From OMOG01 sp041485845 (GTDB lineage Bacteria > Acidobacteriota > Terriglobia > Bryobacterales > Bryobacteraceae): DNA of 16,184 nt. Shown piece after piece: positions 1 through 6,433 of the stretch. The DNA is taken from assembly GCA_041485845.1 (NCBI GenBank), contig JBGPKH010000144.1, forward strand, positions 1-16,184, written 5' to 3'. How positions within the stretch are numbered: the stretch's first letter is position 1; each line of letters starts with the position of its first letter. The notes beneath the pieces are model-generated. The model saw only the letters and a program-made list of their open reading frames with translations. It searched no databases and was not told the DNA's origin. The translations under genes were made by a program, and so were the position numbers.

Positions 1-1026
1 ATAGCGCTGGGGCACCGTGGCGCGTAGTTGGGGCAGGCTCGGGCGGACCTGAGGTCCGAAGACGATGCCGCTCAGCCACGCGGGCTGCTGCGTCTTCAGG
101 ATGCCGAGGAACTGGTCCATCCACTCGCGGCTGAAGCTCTGCGGCGAGACCCACATCTGCGCCTTGGGATGATAGCGGTGCAGCACCGCGGTCTGTTTTT
201 CGAGCAGGGCCAACAGGTGCTTCGGCTCGGTGTGGCCGGGGTCGCCTCCCGGCACGAAGATGGCGTCGATGCGCGGCAGTTGGCGGAAGACCTCGCCCCA
301 CTCCTGGAGCGCGAACTCGACGGTCTTGGGGTCGGAGTAGTCGCGGTCCATCGCGGGATACCAGATCCAAACGTCGAGCCCGTAGGAATCGGCGAGGCGC
401 GACATCTCGATCATCATCTGCATGGGCGGCATCGGGAAATGCGGACTGTCGGCGTCGTCGTCCGAGCGCGGGGGGATGAGCTCGATGGCGTTGGCGCCGA
501 AGACCGCGAGATCGCGGAAATACTGCTCCCACATGGGAACGGTCCAGGCGTCGTAGGAGTTGGTCTTGGGGCGATAGCCGAGCTGGTGGCCGCGCAGCGC
601 GTACTTGGGGGCAGTCGCGATGCTGAGGTTGTCGGGCGCTTCGAGGCGGTCGCGCTCCATGCGCAGATTGCGGAGAAGGGCGCCGGCGCCGAAGAGGGTG
701 CCGCGAGCGTCGTTGCCGGCGACCAGGATCACGCCATCGATCGCATGGACGCGGTAGCCATCGGCCCCGGGCGTTGCGGCAGGCAGGCGGTTGGCGAATC
801 GGGCGGGCGGCGAGCCCAGCAGAATCGCCGGACCGGAGCCGGACCAGGTGGCGCTGATGGGGAGCCGAATGCGCGTGCGCTTCTCGATTTCATCCACCAG
901 CATGGCGGCGGCCTTCTTTTCCGGACCTGCCAGACTGGCGGGCGCCACCACCACCGAGGACTTCAGGTCGATGGCGAGGACCGGCGCCGCAAGCAGCAGC
1001 AGGGCACACAAGCGAGCAGGCAGCAT
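1..1026 (-). CDS. Secreted glycoside-hydrolase-like protein, 3' end outside window
   Basis: An uninterrupted minus-strand frame of 342 codons begins with ATG at 1026 and runs off the left edge, so the C-terminus is missing. The first 18 residues (MLPARLCALLLLAAPVLA) form a clear signal peptide, so the product is exported. Residues about 20-135 resemble the alpha/beta N-terminal domain found in front of GH20, GH67 and GH84 catalytic barrels (GAGALLRNLR near residue 115). From about residue 145 (YALRGHQLGYRPKTNSYDAW) the sequence looks like a (beta/alpha)8 barrel, with YGLDVWIWYPAMD and IFVPGGDPGHTEP as probable strand-end segments. A polysaccharide-degrading role is inferred; the exact family and catalytic acids cannot be fixed without the missing part. 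It is divergent from the gene at 1071 and appears to be read from a leaderless promoter. The long plus-strand frame on the opposite strand is its shadow. Confidence 0.8.
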   Translation of the reverse strand, partial: MLPARLCALLLLAAPVLAIDLKSSVVVAPASLAGPEKKAAAMLVDEIEKRTRIRLPISATWSGSGPAILLGSPPARFANRLPAATPGADGYRVHAIDGVILVAGNDARGTLFGAGALLRNLRMERDRLEAPDNLSIATAPKYALRGHQLGYRPKTNSYDAWTVPMWEQYFRDLAVFGANAIELIPPRSDDDADSPHFPMPPMQMMIEMSRLADSYGLDVWIWYPAMDRDYSDPKTVEFALQEWGEVFRQLPRIDAIFVPGGDPGHTEPKHLLALLEKQTAVLHRYHPKAQMWVSPQSFSREWMDQFLGILKTQQPAWLSGIVFGPQVRPSLPQLRATVPQRY

Positions 1027-1032
1027 CTCATC

Positions 1033-1061
1033 ATTATATGGTCGGGGCCCATCCGTGATAA
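1033..1061 (-). promoter_or_regulatory. Promoter of the gene starting at 1026 (probably leaderless)
   Basis: Read on the minus strand, a perfect -10 hexamer TATAAT lies at 1038-1033 and a TTATCA -35-like hexamer at 1061-1056, with a 17-nt spacer. Only 6 nt (GATGAG) separate the -10 from the ATG, so transcription should begin at or next to the A of the start codon. No room remains for a normal leader. Confidence 0.65.
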
Positions 1062-1064
1062 CTT
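1059..1064 (+). promoter_or_regulatory. -10 box (TAACTT) of the gene starting at 1071
   Basis: TAACTT ends 6 nt before the ATG at 1071, the same spacing as at four other genes in this window. No good -35 is visible. The box overlaps the -35-like hexamer of the divergent gene, so the two promoters could interfere. The spacing favours 1071 over the in-frame ATGs at 1080 and 1089. Confidence 0.45.
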
Positions 1065-1070
1065 TTCTAC

Positions 1071-1700
1071 ATGAAACGCATGAAAAGTATGAAACGCCGA
1101 CAGGCTATTCAAGCGATTCTGGGGACGCCGGTGCTCACCGCGCTGCCTCCACCCGCATCGGCCGCTCCGCAACAGCAGAGCGAAACGCCGAAGCTCAACA
1201 CCGCTATGGGAGACGCGGTGGCCGACCCCGTGCGGAAGTCTTTCACGCCGCCGCAGTTCGCCGCGCTGCGGAGGCTGGGGGATCTGCTGGCGCCCGCAAG
1301 TGAGAACCGGCCGGGAGCGTCACAGGCGAAGGCGCCCAAATTTCTCGACTTCCTGCTCTCGCAATCGCCGCACTCGCGCCAGGTGCTGTACAGCAACGGC
1401 CTCGACCGTTTGCAGTTGGAATCGGGCCGCCGCTACAACCGGCGGTTCGAAGATCTGACGGCGGAGCAGGCCGATGCTGTGGTGGGACCGCTGCGCGAGA
1501 AGTGGACGTATCGCAGCCCGGCCGATTCGTTCAGGGGCTTTCTGCGGGCCGCCAAGGACGACCTGCTGACAGCCACCCTCAACTCGCGAGAATTCGCAGA
1601 GGCGCGGACGGCAGCGGGGCGTCGCGCCGGCGGCATGGGCACGTACCAACGGACACTGCCCCACCCTCGGCCGTCCGCTCCGCAAGCCCTTGGCCGATAA
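1071..1700 (+). CDS. Gluconate 2-dehydrogenase subunit 3-like exported protein
   Basis: A 209-residue protein. Its N-terminus carries MKRRQAIQAILG followed by a short hydrophobic stretch and an ASA cleavage-like site, resembling a Tat-type signal peptide with a degenerate twin-arginine motif. The body (FTPPQFAALRRLGDLLAP, APKFLDFLLSQSP, LTAEQADAV, DSFRGFLRAAKDDLLTATLNSREF) matches the small gluconate 2-dehydrogenase subunit 3 family, helical partners of membrane or periplasmic GMC oxidoreductases. No GMC oxidoreductase gene lies beside it, so here it is an orphan. After GMGTY near residue 193 the sequence turns into a Pro/Arg-rich tail unlike the family, which suggests that the original 3' end was replaced by rearrangement; the non-coding DNA that follows contains other gene debris. 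Family assignment is fairly secure; the substrate is unknown. Confidence 0.75.
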   Translation: MKRMKSMKRRQAIQAILGTPVLTALPPPASAAPQQQSETPKLNTAMGDAVADPVRKSFTPPQFAALRRLGDLLAPASENRPGASQAKAPKFLDFLLSQSPHSRQVLYSNGLDRLQLESGRRYNRRFEDLTAEQADAVVGPLREKWTYRSPADSFRGFLRAAKDDLLTATLNSREFAEARTAAGRRAGGMGTYQRTLPHPRPSAPQALGR

Positions 1701-1873
1701 ACCCCTATAGATGTGTAGGTTTGCTATTCGGGCGTTGCTCGATATGCCATGCCATCGTGAATAGCCCGCACCACTACGGGGATGTCCGTTGGAGTCTCCC
1801 AAGGGATCTGGAAATTGATTTGTCTTGGAGATGTGAACACAAATGGAGCCGAAACGCCGTTAGCGATGACTGC

Positions 1874-1899
1874 GGTGGTGCCCACCCATCGGGGTTTTT
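1874..1899 (+). terminator. Weak hairpin plus T-run, possible terminator
   Basis: GGTGG (1874-1878) pairs with CCACC (1882-1886) around a 3-nt loop. A TTTTT run follows at 1895-1899, but 8 nt separate stem and T-run and the stem is short. It could end the transcript of the gene at 1071. Confidence 0.25.
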
Positions 1900-1902
1900 A
1901 GC

Positions 1903-1962
1903 GCGGCGTCCTTTGCTTCCGCCGTTGCCCCGGGAAGCCTTGCGACAATATTTGGAAGCGGC
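1903..1962 (+). pseudogene. Fragment of a decayed gene (AVAPGSLATIFGSG motif)
   Basis: In one plus-strand frame this stretch encodes AASFASAVAPGSLATIFGSG. I recognise this as the 'AASF..xVAPGS(L/I)A(T/S)IFG' signature near the start of repeated extracellular domains in Solibacter-like proteins. The frame continues on both sides with unrelated residues and has no start or domain body, so it is read as a remnant. Family recognition is from memory. Confidence 0.45.
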
Positions 1963-2062
1963 CGGCAGACGGCAGCAACTCAGATCTGTTCGATCCGTCT
2001 GCAAACTCATTCCGGAGGATTTTCCATATCGTCAAATCGTGAATCCGCCGGCCATGCAGTGT

Positions 2063-2068
2063 TAGGAT
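2063..2068 (+). promoter_or_regulatory. -10 box (TAGGAT) of the DUF1080 gene
   Basis: TAGGAT lies exactly 6 nt before the ATG at 2075 and fits TANNNT. The same bases contain AGGA and could instead act as a Shine-Dalgarno sequence. Its match in spacing to the other leaderless-type starts makes the -10 reading at least as likely. Confidence 0.45.
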
Positions 2069-2074
2069 TTGGCT

Positions 2075-2908
2075 ATGCCCTCCCGAACCATACGATTCGC
2101 TTTGGCCCTGTGCTGCATCGCGACGGCCGGCGCGCAGCAGAAGAAGGCGGCCGGCGGCGACTTGGGCTTCACCGACACGCCGATCCTTCCCGGCCAGAAA
2201 TGGCACGTGCACGATCCGGACCGCCCGCATCCACACGTGGTAACCCCCGGGGCCGCTCCCGGCGCGGCTCCCTCGGACGCGATCGTCCTCTTCGATGGCA
2301 AAGACCTGTCCAAGTGGGCGCTGCACGGCACTGGCGCCGACCAGAACAAGCTCATCGCTCCCACATGGAAGGCCGGTGACGGCTGGTTTGAGGTGGGCGC
2401 GCGCACGGGCGGTCTTTGTACCCGCGAGAAGTTCGGCGATTGCCAACTGCACATTGAGTGGAGTTCGCCCACCGAGGTGCGCGGTACGAGCCAGGGGCGA
2501 GGCAACAGCGGCGTCCTCTTAATGAGCAGGTACGAGATCCAGGTTCTCGATATGTACGACAACCCCACGTACGCCGACGGGGGGGCGGGGTCGATTTACG
2601 GGCAATGGCCGCCGCTGGTTACCGTGCCGCGCAAGCCGGGGGAATGGAACGTCTACGACATCGTATTCGAAGCTCCCCGCTTCGAGGGTGAGCGCCTGGC
2701 GAAGCCGGCGTTTGCGACGGTCTTCTACAACGGCGTGGTGGTCCACAACCGCAAAGAGCTGATGGGCCCGATGGTCTACCGGCAGGTGGCCAAATATACG
2801 CCGCACGAGGCCGAGGATTCGCTGATGCTCCAGGACCACAACAACCCGGTGCGGTACCGCAACATCTGGATCCGGCGACTCAAGGGCTACGACGAGCCGG
2901 AGAAGTAG
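2075..2908 (+). CDS. Secreted DUF1080 (3-keto-disaccharide hydrolase-like) protein
   Basis: A 277-residue protein with a signal peptide (MPSRTIRFALALCCIATAGA). Residues about 80-270 form a DUF1080 domain, a concanavalin-like beta-sandwich: IVLFDGKDLSKW at the start, then GDCQLHIEWSSP, GNSGVLLMSRYEIQVLD, GSIYGQWPPLV, GEWNVYDIVFEAPRF, and the terminal LQDHNNPVRYRNIWIRRL. These are the usual conserved blocks of the family. DUF1080 proteins of this kind are secreted and some hydrolyse 3-keto sugars; activity here is inferred from family only. The ATG at 2075 is chosen over the TTG two codons upstream because it starts the signal peptide and sits 6 nt after a TAGGAT box. The sigma factor gene starts 20 nt downstream, so the two may be co-transcribed. 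Confidence 0.88.
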   Translation: MPSRTIRFALALCCIATAGAQQKKAAGGDLGFTDTPILPGQKWHVHDPDRPHPHVVTPGAAPGAAPSDAIVLFDGKDLSKWALHGTGADQNKLIAPTWKAGDGWFEVGARTGGLCTREKFGDCQLHIEWSSPTEVRGTSQGRGNSGVLLMSRYEIQVLDMYDNPTYADGGAGSIYGQWPPLVTVPRKPGEWNVYDIVFEAPRFEGERLAKPAFATVFYNGVVVHNRKELMGPMVYRQVAKYTPHEAEDSLMLQDHNNPVRYRNIWIRRLKGYDEPEK

Positions 2909-2928
2909 ATTTTCGTCACAAATTCGCC

Positions 2929-3522
2929 ATGGGCGTCGTTATAAGAGGTGTGCAGCCCGCCGAGGAATTCGCCCTGACGCCGGCCGATGCCGGCTCGGGC
3001 GGCCGTGTTGCCGGCGCGCGGCTGGAAGGTATTTTCCGGGAACACTATCCGCGCGTGGTCGGGCTGCTGACTCGATTGACGGGTGACCGGGGCCAGGCGG
3101 AGGAGATCGCCGCCGACGTATTCTCGAAGCTCGCCGGGCGTCCTCTGCTGCTTCAGGATCGCGACGATTGCACGCCGTGGGTGTATCGCGTGGCCACGAA
3201 CGCGGGCCTGGATGCGATCCGCTCGAACTCGCGGCGGCGGCGGCGGGAAGAGGAAGCGCGGGCCGCTATCCTGCATACCAGCGCGCAGTCGGATGCGCTG
3301 GATGGAGTGCTGCGCGAGGAGCGTCGTGCGCGGGTGCAGGAGGTGCTCGGCGCCTTGAAGCCCAGGGACGCACAACTACTGCTGCTGCGGGCGGACGGGT
3401 TGGCTTACCGGGAGATTGCGGAGACGCTGGGAATCCAGGCGAGCTCGGTGGGGACGCTACTGGCGCGCGCCGAGGCCGAGTTCGAGCGTAAGTTCCGTGC
3501 CCGTTACGGAGATGACGTATGA
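2929..3522 (+). CDS. ECF-type RNA polymerase sigma factor
   Basis: A 197-residue protein with the two-domain ECF layout. Region 2 lies at about residues 33-110 (FREHYPRVVGLLTRLTGDRGQAEEIAADVFSKL, then TPWVYRVATNAGLDAIRSNSRRRRR). Region 4 lies at about 137-190 (VLGALKPRDAQLLLLRADGLAYREIAETLGIQASSVGTLLARAEAEF) and contains the helix-turn-helix. Its stop overlaps the start of the next gene by 4 nt (ATGA), and that gene encodes a zinc-finger anti-sigma factor, so the pair should form a sigma/anti-sigma switch. ATG at 2929 is used; a GTG at 2950 is an alternative. The first 30 residues are not conserved family sequence. No Shine-Dalgarno is obvious at 2929. The signal that frees the sigma factor is not evident. 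Confidence 0.9.
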   Translation: MGVVIRGVQPAEEFALTPADAGSGGRVAGARLEGIFREHYPRVVGLLTRLTGDRGQAEEIAADVFSKLAGRPLLLQDRDDCTPWVYRVATNAGLDAIRSNSRRRRREEEARAAILHTSAQSDALDGVLREERRARVQEVLGALKPRDAQLLLLRADGLAYREIAETLGIQASSVGTLLARAEAEFERKFRARYGDDV

Positions 3523-4127
3523 AGTGTTGGTCCGAAGGAGAACTACGGGCGTTCATCGACCGCGAACTGCCGCCTGAAGAAATGGATCGGGTATCCGCGC
3601 ATCTCGAAGAGTGTTCGGAGTGCGGCGACCTTTGGGCGGAACTGGCCGGGCGGGCGTCGCACGTCTCGGCCCTCATGAACGAGCTTGCGGAAATGGAGCC
3701 GGTAGTTCGCGGCGGGCGGTTGCCGCGTCGCGCCAACTCCCCATGGCGATGGGGCGGGGTGGCGGCGGCTCTGGCGGCCGGCCTGGCGATTGGGATCGTC
3801 GCAATGCCGAAGCGTGGAGCGCAGGTGGCGGTAGCGCCGCCCGCGCCCGTCGTGCAGAGCGCCGCCAGCATGACGGAGCCCGCGGGTCCCGTGGTTTCAC
3901 TGGCGGCGGGAACGCCCGCCAAGGTCGCGCCGGCCCGGCGAAGCAGAAGGCCGTCAATTCCGGCGGCACAAAGCAATCCTTTTCTGGCGCTGGATAATGA
4001 CCCGATTGAAGCGGGAGTGGTTTTGAGAGTTGCGCTGGGGCCACGCGAGGTTCCGGCGGACGTGATTATAGACTCGGACGGGCGGCCACGCGCGATCCGG
4101 CTGGTCAATTTCAAATCGAATCATTGA
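3519..4127 (+). CDS. Membrane-anchored zinc-finger anti-sigma factor
   Basis: A 202-residue protein. Cys3, His28, Cys32 and Cys35 (HLEECSEC) form the H-x3-C-x2-C zinc-binding anti-sigma motif that binds and silences an ECF sigma factor. A single membrane segment follows at about residues 78-97 (WGGVAAALAAGLAIGIVAM), so the N-terminal finger is cytoplasmic and the rest extracytoplasmic. The outer part starts with an Ala/Pro-rich linker and ends in a compact segment (VVLRVALGPREVPADVIIDSDGRPRAIRLV) that may sense the signal. Translation is coupled to the sigma gene by an ATGA overlap. The zinc finger and topology are clear; the partner is inferred from position. Confidence 0.85.
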   Translation: MKCWSEGELRAFIDRELPPEEMDRVSAHLEECSECGDLWAELAGRASHVSALMNELAEMEPVVRGGRLPRRANSPWRWGGVAAALAAGLAIGIVAMPKRGAQVAVAPPAPVVQSAASMTEPAGPVVSLAAGTPAKVAPARRSRRPSIPAAQSNPFLALDNDPIEAGVVLRVALGPREVPADVIIDSDGRPRAIRLVNFKSNH

Positions 4128-4131
4128 GGAG
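4126..4131 (+). promoter_or_regulatory. Ribosome binding site deciding the start of the gene at 4140
   Basis: GAGGAG overlaps the TGA stop of the anti-sigma gene. It is 2 nt from the ATG at 4134 but 8 nt from the ATG at 4140, so 4140 is the better start. This is one of the clear Shine-Dalgarno sites in the window and serves an operon-internal gene. Confidence 0.7.
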
Positions 4132-4139
4132 ACATGACG

Positions 4140-5108
4140 ATGAAACGACTCTTTATGGCGGCAGTTCCCTTGCTGGCGGTGTTCGCTGCGGCGGCGCAGC
4201 CTCCGGATGAGGCCGGCTTGAAAAAGATGAAGGCGGAGATCGAGGGCATGGTCGCCCAATCCAAAGTCATTGGCTTAAAGGGCGGCGTGATGGGCTCCAC
4301 AGTCAAGGGTGCGCCTTACTCGGGGGTGGAAGTTAACGAATCCACCCAGATGCTGGCGGACGGCACGCGCATTCACAATGAGAGCCAGACCACGGTGTAT
4401 CGCGATGGCGAGGGTAGGGTGCGGCGCGAGACCCCCGGCCAGATCACCATCATGGATCCGGTGACCGGCACAACCTACTTTCTGGATCCCAAGACGCAAA
4501 CCGCGCGTAAGGCGACGCTGAGCACGGCGAGTTCGTATGTCTTCACCAGGTCCGGGACGGGGGCTGGCGCCGGCGCGGGAGTAGGTGCGGGCGGCGCGGG
4601 TGCGCCCAGCACCTTCGACGTGCGGGTCAAAGACGGAGTCACTTCGGTGACGGTCAACGGCAAGCCAGTGGATCCGTCAACGGTGGACCATCTGAAACTG
4701 GGAGTGGAGCCGATGATGATTGAAGCGGTTCCGATGATGCGGCAACGGATGTCGGCCGGTGTGATGGTTGGTGCGGTTGGTCCGGCTGAGGGCATGGTCA
4801 TCAGAACGGGGCCGGCCGGCAAAGCTGGCGAGGCGGAATCGCTTGGTAAACAGACGATCGGCGGCGTCACGAGCGAGGGCACGCGCCATACGACGACGCT
4901 GCCGGCGGGCGCGATCGGAAATGACCGGCCGATCCAGACGGTGAGCGAGCGCTGGTATTCTCCCGAGTTGCAGACGGTCATGATGACCAAGCAGACCGAT
5001 CCGCGATCGGGCGAGGAGATCTTCCGGCTTACTAACGTGATTCGCAGCGAACCGAGTCCCGATCTCTTCCAGGTGCCTCCGAGCTACCAGATGGCTGAGA
5101 GGAAGTAG
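4140..5108 (+). CDS. Exported protein of unknown function, third gene of the sigma/anti-sigma operon
   Basis: A 322-residue protein with a signal peptide (MKRLFMAAVPLLAVFAAAA). Two conserved parts can be seen. Residues about 55-135 carry GVEVNESTQMLADGTRI, TTVYRDGEGRVRRE and ITIMDPVTGTTYFLDPKTQTARK. Residues about 240-318 carry LGKQTIGGVTSEGTRHTTTLPAGAIGNDRPI, SERWYSPELQTVMMTKQTDPRSGEEIFRLTNV and PSPDLFQVPPSYQM. I associate this architecture with a large acidobacterial exported family of unknown role. Between them is a Gly/Ala-rich stretch (roughly 4550-4610). It starts 12 nt after the anti-sigma gene on a good Shine-Dalgarno, so it is probably co-transcribed and may be the target or sensor protein of the envelope response; this is inference. 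No enzyme motif is visible. Confidence 0.8.
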   Translation: MKRLFMAAVPLLAVFAAAAQPPDEAGLKKMKAEIEGMVAQSKVIGLKGGVMGSTVKGAPYSGVEVNESTQMLADGTRIHNESQTTVYRDGEGRVRRETPGQITIMDPVTGTTYFLDPKTQTARKATLSTASSYVFTRSGTGAGAGAGVGAGGAGAPSTFDVRVKDGVTSVTVNGKPVDPSTVDHLKLGVEPMMIEAVPMMRQRMSAGVMVGAVGPAEGMVIRTGPAGKAGEAESLGKQTIGGVTSEGTRHTTTLPAGAIGNDRPIQTVSERWYSPELQTVMMTKQTDPRSGEEIFRLTNVIRSEPSPDLFQVPPSYQMAERK

Positions 5109-5123
5109 CGGTCAGAAGCGCAA

Positions 5124-5146
5124 GGCGGCCAATACCGGCGGCCGCC
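5124..5146. terminator. GC-rich hairpin between convergent genes
   Basis: GGCGGCC (5124-5130) pairs perfectly with GGCCGCC (5140-5146) around a 9-nt loop, in the 85-nt gap between the convergent genes ending at 5108 and 5194. No T-run follows on either strand, so intrinsic termination is uncertain. Confidence 0.4.
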
Positions 5147-5193
5147 ACAGGGCCGGCCTCTTCGCTGTCATGTGCCAATCGAAAAACTACCGC

Positions 5194-5757
5194 TCAGGAT
5201 TGAAACATCGAGATGCCGGCAATCCCAGCCGCGCCGGCGGCTATGCAGGCTTGCGCGTTGGATGGGGTAATGCCGCCCAGGGCGACTACCGGGATGGTGA
5301 CTGCGCGCACGGCCTCCGCCAGCTTTTCGATGCCCAGCGGCGAACCATAGGCGGATTTGGAAAGCGTCGGAAAGACCGGACCGAAGACCGCGAAATCGGC
5401 GCCTTCGTTTTCCGCGGAGCGGAGCTCGCCGATCGAGTGTGTGGACACACCGATCAGGAAGCCGCGCGGCGTGATACTGCGTAGAATCCTTGGCGGCAGG
5501 GAATCTGCGGGAAGGTGTACACCGTGGGCCCCGCAGGCCAGCGCCACGTCGGCGCGAGAGTTCACCAGGATTTGCGTCGCGTGGGGATTGGGAAGGGCGA
5601 GCGCGCACCGCACCAAATCGCACAGTTCGCGTGCCCACAAGTCCTTCTCGCGGATCTGGATACGCTCCACGCCGTCCTGAAGGGCGCGCTCGATGAATCT
5701 CAGCAAGGCCGCCGTACCTCCGGCGCTGTGCCGGTCGGTAATGTAATACCGCAGCAT
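5194..5757 (-). CDS. thiE: Thiamine phosphate synthase / TenI family protein
   Basis: A 187-residue TIM-barrel protein with the ThiE/TenI blocks in order: YYITDR, IQIREKDL, LVNSRADVALACGAHGVHLPADSL, GVSTHS, FAVFGPVFPTLSK, VVALGGITPSNA, and AAGAAGIAGISMF for phosphate binding. ThiE joins the pyrimidine diphosphate and thiazole phosphate to give thiamine phosphate in the cytoplasm. The usual 'NDR' magnesium-binding motif is NSR here and the usual 'GVHxGQxD' is GVHLPADS, so the metal-binding Asp residues of ThiE are not conserved. It may therefore be a TenI-like or divergent enzyme rather than a true ThiE. The start overlaps the stop of the FmdE-like gene by one base (TGATG), so translation is probably coupled. 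No other thi gene and no THI-box riboswitch was noticed nearby. Confidence 0.85.
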   Translation of the reverse strand: MLRYYITDRHSAGGTAALLRFIERALQDGVERIQIREKDLWARELCDLVRCALALPNPHATQILVNSRADVALACGAHGVHLPADSLPPRILRSITPRGFLIGVSTHSIGELRSAENEGADFAVFGPVFPTLSKSAYGSPLGIEKLAEAVRAVTIPVVALGGITPSNAQACIAAGAAGIAGISMFQS

Positions 5758-6344
5758 CAGAGCGGGTCGTAGTAGCGGTCACCGGCGCAGGCGCGGCACA
5801 GCGTGCGTCCGTCGCGCACCACTTCGCGCTTGAAGTTGACGCCTTCGCCGCATTCCGCGCACACCACGCGCAGCGACTTGTACCCCGGGAGGTCTTCGGG
5901 CCCGATCGCCACGCGCACCCACTGGATCTCGAAGAGGTCGGCTTCCGCCATGTCGCGATAGGCGTGCATCTGCTGCTGGTTTTTGGCCGGGATTTCCGGA
6001 TACATTTCGCGGGCGCGTTGTTTGGCGCTTTCGCGCGCCACGATGCGCACGGAACGATTGTCCCGGAGATCGCAAAACGTGGCGGCGACCTTGCCGAAAT
6101 CGCGGAACTTGAGCGCGCGCTTGCCCAGGCGGCAGCCGGTGACGATGGGGATGGCGTCGGTGGCGCAGCGGTCGATCTCGATGAAAGTCACGAGACGCTT
6201 GCGGTCGGCGCCGGCGGGGTCTTCAAGCCCCAGAAGTCTGACGCCGTACAGAGCCATACGCAGTCCCAGGATCTGGCCGGCGCACAGGTGGCCATGGGCC
6301 TGCTCGGCCAGCGATTCGTATTCGGGAAGGGATTTAAGGGCCAA
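5757..6344 (-). CDS. FmdE-like protein with C-terminal zinc ribbon
   Basis: A 195-residue protein of the FmdE (formylmethanofuran dehydrogenase subunit E-like) family. N-terminal blocks HGHLCAGQILGLRMALYG and IDRCATDAIPIVTGCRLGKRALKFRDFGKVAATF carry the conserved His and Cys residues. The C-terminus (CAECGEGVNFKREVVRDGRTLCRAC) is a CxxC...CxxC zinc ribbon. In methanogens the gene lies with molybdenum formylmethanofuran dehydrogenase; in bacteria the role is unclear and a metal-binding or metal-delivery function is often assumed. The only start in a sensible position is TTG at 6344, with GATAAT 5 nt upstream on the same strand as a possible -10. Its stop overlaps the ThiE/TenI start by one base, so the two proteins are made together. 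The gene is 54 nt downstream of tryptophanase, with part of a palindromic repeat in the gap. Confidence 0.82.
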   Translation of the reverse strand: MALKSLPEYESLAEQAHGHLCAGQILGLRMALYGVRLLGLEDPAGADRKRLVTFIEIDRCATDAIPIVTGCRLGKRALKFRDFGKVAATFCDLRDNRSVRIVARESAKQRAREMYPEIPAKNQQQMHAYRDMAEADLFEIQWVRVAIGPEDLPGYKSLRVVCAECGEGVNFKREVVRDGRTLCRACAGDRYYDPL

Positions 6345-6375
6345 CTTTGATTATCCCGGATTGCAGGTTCCCTGG

Positions 6376-6433
6376 CTTGTGGGACGAATGGCCGATTGTC
6401 AATCGGCCGCAGGTTGGCAACCTGCCCCACAAG
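6376..6433. repeat. Branched palindromic repeat (two palindromes inside an outer stem)
   Basis: An outer stem CTTGTGGG (6376-6383) / CCCACAAG (6426-6433) encloses two adjacent near-perfect palindromes. One is at 6390-6408 (GGCCGATTG-T-CAATCGGCC), the other at 6409-6425 (GCAGGTTG-G-CAACCTGC). A half copy of the second (GCAGGTT) lies just outside at 6363-6369. I recognise the words as those of an interspersed repeat seen in acidobacterial and other soil genomes, whose translation gives tails such as CGAGCQPAAD. It overlaps the 3' end of the tryptophanase gene and supplies its stop codon. Confidence 0.85.

Larger units (their letters stand above)
1701..2062. other. Intergenic region with decayed coding sequence
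   Basis: About 360 nt without an intact gene. It contains a weak hairpin with a T-run (1874-1899), a recognisable fragment of an acidobacterial protein motif (1903-1962), and a second frame near 1960-2040 ending in NSDLFDPSANSFRRIF before a TGA, which resembles the end of a beta-barrel receptor but is too short to assign. The rest shows nothing I recognise. Confidence 0.5.

Noticed and set aside
28..1074. Long plus-strand open frame over the left end
   Set aside because: The opposite strand encodes a signal peptide and barrel-like protein with a consensus -10 box; the plus frame has no recognisable domain and is a shadow of GC-rich coding DNA.
5109..5193. THI-box riboswitch or other structured leader near the ThiE-like gene
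   Set aside because: This gap is downstream of both convergent genes, and the gene's upstream side is an overlap with the FmdE-like gene, so no leader exists there.
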